From Caviibacterium pharyngocola (GTDB taxonomy: Bacteria; Pseudomonadota; Gammaproteobacteria; Enterobacterales; Pasteurellaceae): a DNA stretch of 64,000 nucleotides. The notes under the pieces were generated by a model, which saw only the letters and a list, made by a program, of their open reading frames with translations, was not told the origin of the DNA and did not search any database. The position numbers and the translations under genes are program-made. Location of the stretch: NCBI RefSeq assembly GCF_002795405.1, contig NZ_PHGZ01000032.1, forward strand, positions 1 through 64,000, read 5' to 3'. Positions 1-7,542 of the stretch are shown piece after piece (the stretch's first letter is position 1; every line of letters begins with the position of its first letter).

Positions 1-115
1 ACTGCTACATAATACCGTAACGTTCAGATTGCACAACGTTCGAAAGCGCGCGCCAAACAACGACAAAATCCGACCGCACTTTTAAGCAAATGGGCAGAAT
101 TAGCGGAGCTTTAAA

Positions 116-1354
116 ATGTTGGGATTTTTTAAACGCAAAACAGAACGGCGCAACACCGTGACGATTGACGAATTGCTTTCTTATATGGGCGTCGCCAACA
201 CCGGCGCCGGCGAGTTTGTCAGTCCGCAGACGGCGGAGGCGTTGCCGGCGGTAATGAACGCCGTTACGGTGATCAGTGAGGCGGTGGCAAGTATGCCGTG
301 CTATTTGTATCGATTAAAAGGTGACGGACGGGAAAGAGTGCTTGATCATCCGATTGATTATTTACTCAATGAAATGCCTAATCGGTCACAAACACCCTAT
401 CAGTTCAAATACACAATGATGAGGCATTGTTTATTAAACGGCAATGCTTACGCGGTGATCGGGTGGGATAAACAAGGACAGCCGGAAAGTTTAACGCCTT
501 ATGCGCCGAGTGCGGTCAATATTCAGCGCACACCGAAAGGCGAATATATTTATCAAATCACCGATTTAGACGGCAAAGTAAAAACCTATTTGCAAGATGA
601 AATTCTCCATTTGCGTCATTCGTCCATTGACGGCTTTATGGGGCGTTCGCCGGTGGCGATTTGTCGCGAAACCGTGGGATTAGGTTTAGCACAGCAACGA
701 CACGGCGCAAGCGTAATGAAAAACGGTTTAATGGCAAGCGGGATTATTACTACCGGCGAATGGTTGGATGATGTCAAAGCGAATAAAGCGATTAAAGCGC
801 TTGAACGCTATAAGGGTGCGAAGAACGCGGGTAAAACGCCCGTGCTTGAAGGCTCAATGCAATATCAACAGCTTGGAATGACAAACCAAGATGCGGAATG
901 GTTACAAAGCCGCGCGTTTACGATTGCGGACATTGCGCGGATCTACAATATTAGCCCGATTTTCTTGCAAGATTATTCACATTCGAGCTATGCCAATTTT
1001 AGCGAGGCAAGCCGTGCTTTCTTGTCGCAAACGTTGCGCCCGTGGCTAACGAACTTTGAACAGCAATTAAAAGACGCCTTAATGATTGATATAACGGATC
1101 GCAATGCACCGCGCTATTTAATCGAATTTGATACAAGCGATTTATTGCGTATTAGTCAAACGGAACGCTTTCAGTCTTACGATGTGGCGATTAAATCGGG
1201 TGTAATGAACCCGAACGAAGTCCGCAGACGCGAAGGCTTGCCGCCTTATGCCGGCGGAGAGGAATTTAGTCAGGCGTGGAAACAAACCGTTAAAGTCGAA
1301 AAAGACGCCGATAAGGAAAAAGACAAAGAGGCAAGCAATGGCGAGAATGATTAA
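116..1354 (+). CDS. HK97-family phage portal protein
   Basis: The 412-residue product matches the length and sequence style of HK97-type portal proteins, which form the dodecameric ring at one capsid vertex through which DNA is packaged. The N-terminal half has the family's pattern of a PAVMNAVTVISEAVASMP helix followed by a region ending in HPIDYLLNEMPN. The later segment SRAFTIADIARIYNISPIFL is typical of the stem/crown part. The C-terminus is lysine- and glutamate-rich. The stop overlaps the start of the next head gene, so the two are probably translationally coupled. Capsid and protease genes normally flank a portal and are expected to the left of the window. The weak ribosome site lies in an A-rich stretch just before ATG. 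Confidence 0.9.
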   Translation: MLGFFKRKTERRNTVTIDELLSYMGVANTGAGEFVSPQTAEALPAVMNAVTVISEAVASMPCYLYRLKGDGRERVLDHPIDYLLNEMPNRSQTPYQFKYTMMRHCLLNGNAYAVIGWDKQGQPESLTPYAPSAVNIQRTPKGEYIYQITDLDGKVKTYLQDEILHLRHSSIDGFMGRSPVAICRETVGLGLAQQRHGASVMKNGLMASGIITTGEWLDDVKANKAIKALERYKGAKNAGKTPVLEGSMQYQQLGMTNQDAEWLQSRAFTIADIARIYNISPIFLQDYSHSSYANFSEASRAFLSQTLRPWLTNFEQQLKDALMIDITDRNAPRYLIEFDTSDLLRISQTERFQSYDVAIKSGVMNPNEVRRREGLPPYAGGEEFSQAWKQTVKVEKDADKEKDKEASNGEND

Positions 1355-1694
1355 AGCCGGCAAATATAACAAACTTATCACGTTGCAAGCGCGCGATTTT
1401 GAACGGGAAAAGCAACATAATCAATATGGGGCGGGAACTCCGATTTGGGCGGATGTTGTCACGGTTCGGGCTAGCGTCGAACCGATTCAAGGGCGTGAAT
1501 ATTTTTCCGGTCCATTCCAATTAGGTGAAGACATTATTCGGGTACGCCTCCGCTATCTGCCGAATATTACCCGAAAAATGCGCGTGAAATACGGCGATCG
1601 CTATTTAGAAATTAATTCGGTGATTGATAGCAAAGAAGAACACCGAGAACTTCAATTAATGTGCAAGGAGGGTGAGGCTTATGGCAAGCGTTAA
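1338..1694 (+). CDS. Phage head-tail adaptor (head-tail joining protein)
   Basis: About 118 residues from the ATG at 1338, which has a GAGG ribosome site six bases upstream and overlaps the end of the portal gene. The frame is open further upstream to 1248, but that segment is the portal gene read in another frame. Length, basic beginning (MARMIKAGKYN) and the pattern IRVRLRYLPNITRKMRVKYG are typical of the phage head-tail joining family (HK97 gp7/SPP1 gp16-like), small beta-barrel proteins that cap the connector. Position between portal and gp6-like connector agrees. In a satellite such a protein would let its own small capsid accept helper-phage tails. Confidence 0.82.
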   Translation: MARMIKAGKYNKLITLQARDFEREKQHNQYGAGTPIWADVVTVRASVEPIQGREYFSGPFQLGEDIIRVRLRYLPNITRKMRVKYGDRYLEINSVIDSKEEHRELQLMCKEGEAYGKR

Positions 1695-2001
1695 TATTAC
1701 GTTGGAAGAAATCAAGGCGCATTTGAACCTAATGGAAGATTTTGAACTTGATGACACCCTATTACGCACCTATGCGAAAGTCGCGCTTGAAGTCTCCCAG
1801 AATCATATAGGCAAAACATTCAGTGATGAAAACAGCGAAAAAACGGTGATATTCACCCAAGGCATAAAAGCCGGCTGTTTGATGTATATCGCTTATCTGT
1901 ATGCTAACCGTGAGGCAGTAACGGATATAGCGAATCTAAACCCTGTACCTATGGGGATTAAATCGCTTTGGGAAGTCTATCGCGAGCCGTGCGTGTATTA
2001 G
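1681..2001 (+). CDS. Phage head-tail connector (gp6-like)
   Basis: About 106 residues from ATG 1681, preceded by an AGGAGG-type ribosome site. A GTG nine bases earlier is possible but less well placed. The protein is all-helical in appearance and opens with ITLEEIKAHLNLMEDFELDD, the usual beginning of HK97 gp6/DUF-type connector proteins that bind below the portal ring. It overlaps the preceding adaptor gene, continuing the head operon. Confidence 0.8.
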   Translation: MASVNITLEEIKAHLNLMEDFELDDTLLRTYAKVALEVSQNHIGKTFSDENSEKTVIFTQGIKAGCLMYIAYLYANREAVTDIANLNPVPMGIKSLWEVYREPCVY

Positions 2002-2008
2002 GTGATGT

Positions 2009-2371
2009 ATGCCCTATCAACCGTTAAAGCGTTGCACCTATCCGAGTTGCAAGAATCGCGTAAAAGCCGGTCGGTGCGAACTTCACCAACAGAAGAAACC
2101 GGATAACCGCCTACCGGCAAGCAAACGCGGTTACGATCACAAATGGAGTAAATATCGCGCCGAGTACCTCAAACATAACCCGCTATGCGTGATGTGTTTA
2201 GCCAAGGGCATTTATACACCCGCAACCGTCATAGACCATATTAAACCCGTAGAGAACGGGCAAACCGACCCGCTATTCTGGGATATGCATAATCATCAAG
2301 CCTTATGCCGTGATTGCCATAGCTATAAGACAAGGGTAATCGACAAGCGTGGTTATGGGGCGAAGAAATAG
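2009..2371 (+). CDS. HNH endonuclease of the packaging module
   Basis: A 120-residue protein with paired cysteines near the N-terminus (CTYPSC and CELH) and a classic HNH core: CVMC, then VIDHIKP, then NHQALCRDCHSYKT. HNH proteins encoded beside terminase genes in cos phages (for example HK97 gp74) stimulate terminase cleavage of the packaging site. Its place immediately before an iteron array and the small terminase gene supports that role here. The start at 2009 is preceded by a weak AGGTG. A homing-endonuclease role is less likely because it sits in a conserved packaging order. Confidence 0.87.
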   Translation: MPYQPLKRCTYPSCKNRVKAGRCELHQQKKPDNRLPASKRGYDHKWSKYRAEYLKHNPLCVMCLAKGIYTPATVIDHIKPVENGQTDPLFWDMHNHQALCRDCHSYKTRVIDKRGYGAKK

Positions 2372-2395
2372 ACGGTTGCGCTATCACAACAGTTC

Positions 2396-2494
2396 AACCG
2401 TTACCCTATGGAAACCTTTAGTTGTGGTCATATGACCATAACTTAACCGTGGTGATATAACCATACTTCAGTTGTGTACATATGTACACAGTTG
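2396..2494. repeat. Four palindromic iterons of about 25 bp upstream of terS
   Basis: Three consecutive 25-bp units start at 2420, 2445 and 2470 and carry palindromic cores at exact 25-bp spacing: TGGTCATATGACCA (2425-2438), TGGTGATATAACCA (2450-2463) and TGTACATATGTACA (2475-2488). A fourth, more degenerate unit (2396-2419) has the imperfect palindrome GTTnCCnTAnGGnAAC. The half-spaces repeat AGTTGTG/AACCGTG. The array is non-coding and lies between HNH and TerS. Such a phased array looks like a protein-binding site, either the packaging (cosB/pac-like) recognition site for the satellite TerS or an operator. Confidence 0.8.
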
Positions 2495-2516
2495 AACGGG
2501 CTCAAAATCGAGCTTG

Positions 2517-2544
2517 TTAACCAAACCGATTTTGGATTGGTTAA
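2517..2544. repeat. Inverted repeat in terS leader
   Basis: TTAACCAA at 2517-2524 is mirrored by TTGGTTAA at 2537-2544, and an inner CC/GG pair extends the stem. It lies just after the iterons and before terS, in otherwise non-coding AT-rich DNA. It could be part of the packaging site or an mRNA hairpin. There is no T-tract, so it is not a terminator. Confidence 0.55.
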
Positions 2545-2716
2545 GTTATTGATTTTAAAACAAACCTCAAATCTGAGTTTAGTTTAAATTTTAATCAATG
2601 AAATGCAAATGAGAGAGGTGGGGGGGAGTTTTGAAAAGAAAAAGGCAACCCGAAAAAACCGCCCACCCACTCAAATTTTTACGCAAAACAATTTTTTAGA
2701 AAATAAGGAAAAAAGA

Positions 2717-3085
2717 ATGACGAAACAAACTGCCTATAACGCACCGGATTTTTTGGATGACATTGCAAAAGCACAATGGAACGCCCGCATAGCACAGCTT
2801 GCCGAGCGTAACGATATTAAACCGGAAGATTTAACCAATTTAGAAATTTATTGCGTGAATTATTCATTATTTAGACAAGCGTCCGAAGATATTACGAAAA
2901 ACGGCTTTTCTTTTAAGAATAGTCAAGGTTCACGCTCCCGCAATCCGGCACTTTCTGCTAAATCAGACGCCGAAAAAGTAATGATTAAAATGTCGTCTTT
3001 GTTAGGTTTCGATCCAGTCAGTCGCCGCAGAAATCCGATTGAAACCGAAGAAACGGACGTAATTGATGAAATTTTGAGTTTATAG
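2717..3085 (+). CDS. Phage terminase small subunit (P27 family)
   Basis: TerS recognises the packaging site and hands DNA to TerL. From ATG 2717, which has an AAGGA site seven bases upstream, the product is 122 residues. The open frame reaches back to 2603, but the extra residues are low complexity and the ribosome site favours the shorter form. The helical N-terminus, the central NLEIYCVNYSLFRQA helix and the NPALSAKSDAEKVM segment are typical of P27-like small terminases. The gene ends two bases before terL. In phage satellites a divergent TerS redirects packaging to the satellite genome, so this and the upstream iterons probably form a matched pair. Confidence 0.85.
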   Translation: MTKQTAYNAPDFLDDIAKAQWNARIAQLAERNDIKPEDLTNLEIYCVNYSLFRQASEDITKNGFSFKNSQGSRSRNPALSAKSDAEKVMIKMSSLLGFDPVSRRRNPIETEETDVIDEILSL

Positions 3086-3087
3086 TA

Positions 3088-4755
3088 ATGAGTATCTGGC
3101 ACGATTACGCCGAGCAAGTCAGAACCGGCGAGATTGTCGCGTGTAAGCGCATTAAACAAGCCGTCGAACGTTACTTTCAAGACTTGGCAAACCCTGACTA
3201 TTATTTTGATGAAAATGTCGTGAATAAATTTATCGCCTTTTCTCAGTTATGCCCGCACGTCAAAGGGCATTTACGCGGACAACCGATAATACTTTCAGAC
3301 TGGCAAGTTTTTTTATTTGCGAACCTTTTCGGCTTTAAGCATAAAAACACCGGCTTGAGAAAATACCGCTCCGCCTATATTCAAGTTGCGCGCAAAAATG
3401 CAAAATCCACAGTCGCGGCAGTGTTGGCAAATTGGTTTTTGATAATGGAAAGCGGACAGCAAGACATTTACACGGCGGCAGTTAGTCGCGATCAAGCGCG
3501 CATTGTTTTCGACGACGCGCGACAAATGTGCCTACTCTCCAAACCGCTTAGAAACCGCGTCAGCATTCAACAGCATAAAATGGTTAACCCAAAATCGAAC
3601 AGCTTAATGCGCCCGTTAGCGGCGAAATCAAGCACAATCGAGGGCACTAACCCAAGTCTTGCGATTGTGGACGAATACCACTTACACACCGACAACAGCG
3701 TGTATAGTGCGCTTGAATTAGGGCAAGGCGCGCGCCCGCAAGGGCTATTATTTGCCATTACGACCGCCGGCAGTAACACGATTTCCGCGTGCAAACAGCA
3801 TTATGATTATTGTTGCCAAATTCTGGACGGCAACGAACACAACGACAGCATTTTTATAATGATTTTCGAATTGGACGAAGAAAGCGAAATCGATCATCCT
3901 GAAAATTGGATCAAAGCTAACCCGAATATCGGCAAATCCATACCCTATTTAGACTTTGAAAACACCATAAAAAAAGCGCGCGGCATTCCTTCCGAATGGG
4001 TGGAAATGTTGACGAAACGCTTTAACGTCTGGTGCCAAGGTGCGACGCCGTGGCTTGCGCTAGACAGTTGGGCGCAGTGCAAAGACGACTACGACGATAG
4101 CGATTTATTGCACCTTGATTGTTATATGGGGCTAGATTTATCCAGTACGAACGACTTAACCAGTATTTGCTATACCTTTCCGCACGAAAATAAAGTGCGG
4201 TTATTTTGCCGGCATTATATCCCTGAATATCAGCTTGAGAACGTGGCAAATAAAAACCGCGCAATCTATCGGCAATGGGAGCGTCAAGGGTGGCTAATCA
4301 CCACGCCGGGCGATTGTATCGATTACGACAAAATCCGCGATGATATTTTAAAAGACAGTGAACGATTTAATATCAAAATGATTGGTTTTGACGTATGGAA
4401 CGCAACACACTTAAGAACGCAGTTGCAATCTGCCGGCTTAGAAGTGGAACCCTTTCCGCAAACCTATCAGCGGTTTAGTCCGGTGGCGAAATCCGCCGAG
4501 GTGCTTATTAATCGCAAAATGATATTACACAACGGCGATCCGGTTCTGGCGTGGGCATTATCTAACGTCGTAATGGAAACCGACGCAAACGCTAACATTA
4601 AACCGAACAAGAAAAAAGCCGCGAATAAAATCGATCCGGCAATCGCGTTTTTAATGTCATTCGGCACTTATCAGCTTGAATTTGGCGACGTCATTTTTGA
4701 ATTATCGCCGGAACACCAAGCCTTACTCGAAAACTTTAACGGGATTGATTTATAA
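3088..4755 (+). CDS. Phage terminase large subunit (HK97/P27 type)
   Basis: The 555-residue packaging motor has an N-terminal ATPase and a C-terminal RNase H-like nuclease. The Walker A-like ARKNAKST lies at residues 101-108 and the Walker B LAIVDEYH at about 191-198. A first nuclease aspartate is in MGLDLSSTND near residue 345, with a second acidic strand at MIGFDVW. The length is normal and the gene appears intact. It follows terS with a two-base gap. TerL cleaves concatemeric DNA and pumps it through the portal. Confidence 0.93.
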   Translation: MSIWHDYAEQVRTGEIVACKRIKQAVERYFQDLANPDYYFDENVVNKFIAFSQLCPHVKGHLRGQPIILSDWQVFLFANLFGFKHKNTGLRKYRSAYIQVARKNAKSTVAAVLANWFLIMESGQQDIYTAAVSRDQARIVFDDARQMCLLSKPLRNRVSIQQHKMVNPKSNSLMRPLAAKSSTIEGTNPSLAIVDEYHLHTDNSVYSALELGQGARPQGLLFAITTAGSNTISACKQHYDYCCQILDGNEHNDSIFIMIFELDEESEIDHPENWIKANPNIGKSIPYLDFENTIKKARGIPSEWVEMLTKRFNVWCQGATPWLALDSWAQCKDDYDDSDLLHLDCYMGLDLSSTNDLTSICYTFPHENKVRLFCRHYIPEYQLENVANKNRAIYRQWERQGWLITTPGDCIDYDKIRDDILKDSERFNIKMIGFDVWNATHLRTQLQSAGLEVEPFPQTYQRFSPVAKSAEVLINRKMILHNGDPVLAWALSNVVMETDANANIKPNKKKAANKIDPAIAFLMSFGTYQLEFGDVIFELSPEHQALLENFNGIDL

Positions 4756-4756
4756 A

Positions 4757-4831
4757 ATGCAGCTAGAAACAATTTATTTACTAATCTATAGTTCGATACT
4801 TTATGCGTTATTTTATTATTGGAGCGAATAA
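4757..4831 (+). CDS. Small hydrophobic peptide between terL and gp10-like gene
   Basis: A 24-residue frame starts one base after the terL stop and ends exactly where the next gene's ATG begins. The product (MQLETIYLLIYSSILYALFY and four more residues) is almost one membrane helix with many Tyr and Leu. There is no clear ribosome site, so it would rely on coupling to terL. The perfect fit between two genes suggests it is translated, at least as a coupling device. No family recognised. Confidence 0.4.
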   Translation: MQLETIYLLIYSSILYALFYYWSE

Positions 4832-5284
4832 ATGGGCGATTTTACACAGCAAATTGAGAAATTTCTTCAAAAAGTTGACACAAAATTAGCCCGTCATCCG
4901 AAAGCCGCACGCGAGGCGCTCGGCGAGGCGGGCAAAGCGATGAAAAAAGCACTCGAACCGAATGTACCGGTTCAGGGAAAAAGCACGCCGACGCGTCGCA
5001 AAGGGACATTAAAGCGACACGTTAAAGCACGCATAAAAAGAAAAGACGGTAGTCTGGTGATTTATGTCGGTATATGGAAGAAAGGCGCACAGAAAAATAA
5101 AGAAAAGAATTTAGCGAAAGGCAAACACGCCTATTTAAACGATCCGTTTTTCTGGCATTTTGTGGATAAAGGCACGCAGAAAATGAGTGCGCGTAATTTC
5201 TTATCAAGCAAAAAAGAACATTATGAACAAATAGGCTTTGACAAAATGAAAGAGGTTTATCTCAGTAAGATGACCGAAAAATAA
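4832..5284 (+). CDS. HK97 gp10-like head completion / tail-component protein
   Basis: A 150-residue basic protein. An N-terminal helix is followed by GKAMKKALEPNVPVQGKSTP and a segment of strands (GSLVIYVGIWKKGAQKNK, FFWHFVDKGTQKMSARNFL) characteristic of the HK97 gp10/putative tail-component family, which sits at the head-tail interface. The motif KGTQKMSARNFL is close to the family signature. A GGAG ribosome site lies five bases upstream of the ATG. It is the last structural gene before a terminator-like hairpin, and no true tail genes follow. Confidence 0.78.
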   Translation: MGDFTQQIEKFLQKVDTKLARHPKAAREALGEAGKAMKKALEPNVPVQGKSTPTRRKGTLKRHVKARIKRKDGSLVIYVGIWKKGAQKNKEKNLAKGKHAYLNDPFFWHFVDKGTQKMSARNFLSSKKEHYEQIGFDKMKEVYLSKMTEK

Positions 5285-5316
5285 AAAACGCCGGTTGATC
5301 AGAACGGCGTTATTTG
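5285..5316. terminator. Hairpin terminator after head/packaging operon
   Basis: AACGCCG (5287-5293) pairs with CGGCGTT (5305-5311) immediately after the gp10-like stop codon. The tract on the + side is short (TTATTTG), while the minus side has six T's, so it may work in both directions with modest strength on +. Confidence 0.6.
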
Positions 5317-5419
5317 TGCAAATCAATTTTAGAAGTTTGCTTATTTATCGTATCGAGGATGAACGACTAACCAAGCAATAAAATTATAGCAAAACAGTAA
5401 AAATCATCAAGGAAAACCT

Positions 5420-5803
5420 ATGAACGACGAATTAAATTCATTATTAGACGATGTATCTACCGTATTGGAAGAATTAAAAAAAGTCGATAGAGATACCTTT
5501 ATTAAACGGATATTTGAAAAACAAAATAAAGGCGAGGAAGTCAATAACACGGATGACATAAAATTTGTTTTTGAATATTTGAAAACAATCTTTTTCTATT
5601 TTGACCGAAACAAAACAAAAATCATTAAACTGATGATGAAAGACGAGCGATTTGATGACGAAGATAGACAACAGATTAATCAATTTATCAACGTGAATAA
5701 TCAGAAATTGGACTGGATGATCGGTTTTATCGAACAAGCGCTAGCGGTGCATACGACAAGCCTAGATAAACAGCTCGAAGGCTTTAATCAGCGCCTGAAT
5801 TAA
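5420..5803 (+). CDS. Hypothetical acidic helical protein of the satellite
   Basis: 127 residues, acidic and predicted helical throughout, with heptad-like stretches near both ends. An AAGGA site precedes ATG 5420. Low-GC composition compared with the head genes. No recognisable domain. It stands alone between the terminator of the head operon and a structured RNA element at 5821, and could be a regulator or size-redirecting accessory factor, but no sequence feature proves either. Confidence 0.6.
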   Translation: MNDELNSLLDDVSTVLEELKKVDRDTFIKRIFEKQNKGEEVNNTDDIKFVFEYLKTIFFYFDRNKTKIIKLMMKDERFDDEDRQQINQFINVNNQKLDWMIGFIEQALAVHTTSLDKQLEGFNQRLN

Positions 5804-5820
5804 TTTATAATCATTGACAG

Positions 5821-5871
5821 ACGCGCCTAGGGTCGCTCCCGAAAGCAAAGCACCTTACTTTGTCGGCGCGT
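5821..5871 (+). ncRNA. Possible three-way-junction RNA element
   Basis: ACGCGCC (5821-5827) pairs perfectly with GGCGCGT (5865-5871). Inside, GGG/CCC (5830-5832 with 5838-5840) and CAAAG/CTTTG (5846-5850 with 5858-5862) form two further short stems. The result is a compact cloverleaf-like fold of 51 nt just before the next gene's ribosome site. It may be a leader regulatory RNA or a processed small RNA. Support is by base pairing only. Confidence 0.4.
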
Positions 5872-5907
5872 TTCCATTCATAAGGACAAATGCAAAAGGG
5901 GCATTAT

Positions 5908-6942
5908 ATGAGTAATCTAAGAGTATTGCCTAAAAAGGCTTATTCTATCTCGGATGTCGTGAGATATATCACGATTAATCATCATATTAGCTTATCAGAA
6001 AGGGATATTCTTGAATATATCCAAAATGGTGATTTACAAGCGTCTATTTTTCTTCAAGGAAATATAAACGAAATCACCGCCATTAATAGAAAAACGATAC
6101 CTAAAAAAGAGCATTTAGGCATAAGAAAAAGCAATATTTTTATAAAAATCAATCAAGCAATAACCGATTTTCAAGTTTCTTATTTTGGTGATGAATTATC
6201 TTACGAAATAAAAGCGAACAATCATTTATTCGATCTCAATATTTATCTAGATAGTCGTTATTATTTAGCAAGTTATTTTTCAGAAAACAATATCATTCAG
6301 CTTTTTAGCGGCGAAACAGATAAATTCAAACGTTTAACATTCACCAGTTATTTTAATTTACCTAAGCATATTTTTGAAAATCAAAATACAGATAATTTAC
6401 TCGAAAGCAAAGTAATAAATTATTTTCCTAATATTTCTATAGCAGAAAAAGACGGTATTTATTTAAGTATTCCGGTCGCAGAAAATAAAACAAAAATATT
6501 GCTTGATGATATTTGTATATTACACGAAGATGTTTTGCGTTTCTTAGAAATGTTTTCCGTGATTGATTCCGAATCGAATTTAACCGAATTACAAAAACTC
6601 AACGAAGAAATTAACAAGAAAAATCAAGAAATCAACGCCCTTTATCAAAAAACCGAAAGTCAGAAAATAACGATTGAACAGCAAGCGAAAGAAATTAATA
6701 ATTTAAAGATTGCCGCAAGCGAGGAAAATCGCCCTATTCTGCTTGGCGCTTATCGGGAAAAAGATCCGTTAAAAATAGCGATTGATATTCGACGGAAATA
6801 TTGGGCTAACTATCCCGAAAATGTGAAAACTGATACACAAATCACAAATAACATTGTGCGAGATTATCAAGTCAAAAGAACGTTTGCCAAAGAAATAGAA
6901 AAAATCGCTTGCCCTATCGACAGAAGAAAAAACAAATCTTAA
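5908..6942 (+). CDS. Satellite-encoded hypothetical protein with coiled coil
   Basis: About 344 residues from ATG 5908 (AAGGGG six bases upstream); an alternative ATG at 5890 also has an AAGGA site. The N-terminus (KKAYSISDVVRYI, then SLSERDILEYIQNGDL) resembles a small helix-turn-helix or DNA-binding module. Residues of roughly 225-275 form a lysine/glutamate/glutamine-rich coiled coil. The C-terminal 60 residues (PLKIAIDIRRKYWANYPEN, then TNNIVRDYQVKRTFAKEIEK) look like a separate folded helical domain seen in several mobile-element proteins. Low GC. The gene ends before a strong terminator. Function unknown, possibly DNA binding. Confidence 0.7.
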   Translation: MSNLRVLPKKAYSISDVVRYITINHHISLSERDILEYIQNGDLQASIFLQGNINEITAINRKTIPKKEHLGIRKSNIFIKINQAITDFQVSYFGDELSYEIKANNHLFDLNIYLDSRYYLASYFSENNIIQLFSGETDKFKRLTFTSYFNLPKHIFENQNTDNLLESKVINYFPNISIAEKDGIYLSIPVAENKTKILLDDICILHEDVLRFLEMFSVIDSESNLTELQKLNEEINKKNQEINALYQKTESQKITIEQQAKEINNLKIAASEENRPILLGAYREKDPLKIAIDIRRKYWANYPENVKTDTQITNNIVRDYQVKRTFAKEIEKIACPIDRRKNKS

Positions 6943-6966
6943 CCTAACATATTGATTTTATTATAG

Positions 6967-6994
6967 CCTCCCTATATAGGGAGGTTATTTTTTT
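6967..6994 (+). terminator. Rho-independent terminator
   Basis: CCTCCC/GGGAGG with a TATATA centre (6967-6984), followed by TTATTTTTTT. It closes the 5908-6942 gene and separates it from the AlpA transcription unit. Confidence 0.85.
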
Positions 6995-7106
6995 ATCGCC
7001 TTGCTATAACACCGCCCTATTCCTTTAGTGCTTAAATACCTTCCGACGAAATACTTAACGGGATGCAACAGCGTACTACGCAGTTTAACAAATGGAGGGC
7101 ATTTTT

Positions 7107-7316
7107 ATGACAGACACACAAACCCAATCTAAACAGCTTATTTCAGGCAAAAAAGTCACTGAAATTGTCGGCATTGGTCGTACAAAACTCAATCTTTTAG
7201 TCAAAGCGAATCAATTCCCGCAACCTATCCGCTTTTCTCAAAATTTTATTCGTTGGGATTTAGAGGAAGTAAATGCGTGGATTGAAGAACAGAAAGAAAA
7301 ACGAGTAACGCAATGA
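7107..7316 (+). CDS. alpA: AlpA-family transcriptional activator
   Basis: A 69-residue winged helix-turn-helix protein of the AlpA/excisionase fold. ATG 7107 is preceded by a GGAGG site inside a longer frame that begins at 7092. The core reads SGKKVTEIVGIGRTKLNLLV, then IRFSQNFIRWDLEEVNAWIE, the family's usual DNA-binding helix and wing. In P4-like satellites and PICIs AlpA switches on excision and replication genes and is often the target of helper-phage induction. Its start overlaps nothing upstream, but its stop overlaps the start of the next small gene (ATGA). Confidence 0.88.
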   Translation: MTDTQTQSKQLISGKKVTEIVGIGRTKLNLLVKANQFPQPIRFSQNFIRWDLEEVNAWIEEQKEKRVTQ

Positions 7317-7453
7317 GTGATTTAAATCTGAGTGAACAAGGTGCAGACAATGCCGGTAAACGCATTTCAACAGGGATTTTATTTTTTCTTTGTTGCGGCG
7401 GACTGGCTTTATTAACCCTAGCAATAGCCTTCGGTTATTACTTGATTAAATAA
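7313..7453 (+). CDS. Small single-pass membrane protein downstream of alpA
   Basis: 46 residues. The start overlaps the alpA stop (ATGA), so translation is coupled. A polar N-terminus (MSDLNLSEQGADNAGKRIS) precedes one hydrophobic helix containing FFLCCGGLALLTLAIAFGYY. No family recognised. Position between alpA and the Icd-like frame suggests a function in establishment or superinfection control, but this is inference only. Confidence 0.6.
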   Translation: MSDLNLSEQGADNAGKRISTGILFFLCCGGLALLTLAIAFGYYLIK

Positions 7454-7465
7454 CGGATAAATAAA

Positions 7466-7499
7466 AACACTGCGGGAGCTATCCGGCTCGCACAGTGTT
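7466..7499 (+). ncRNA. Stem-loop leader RNA, possible P4 CI-like immunity RNA
   Basis: AACACTG (7466-7472) pairs with CAGTGTT (7493-7499), and an inner GAGC/GCTC pair (7476-7479 with 7486-7489) continues the stem around a small loop. It lies upstream of the Icd/Ash-like frame. In phage P4 the corresponding leader encodes the CI antisense RNA that terminates transcription of the replication operon. The position matches; the sequence has not been compared with known CI RNAs. Confidence 0.4.
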
Positions 7500-7542
7500 C
7501 GAAAGGAAAAAATTAAGACAATTTAATTGCGGGTGATTCAAT

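Noticed and set aside
1-115. Possible C-terminal end of an upstream gene
   Set aside because: One frame is open from base 2 to a stop at 83-85, and another from 13 to 114 has an early stop and no start codon. Too little sequence to decide which, if any, is coding.
2400-2500. CRISPR array upstream of terS
   Set aside because: Units are directly joined 25-bp palindromic iterons without unique spacers and without cas genes nearby.
2603-2716. Longer N-terminus for TerS
   Set aside because: Low-complexity extension with no better ribosome site than the AAGGA in front of 2717.
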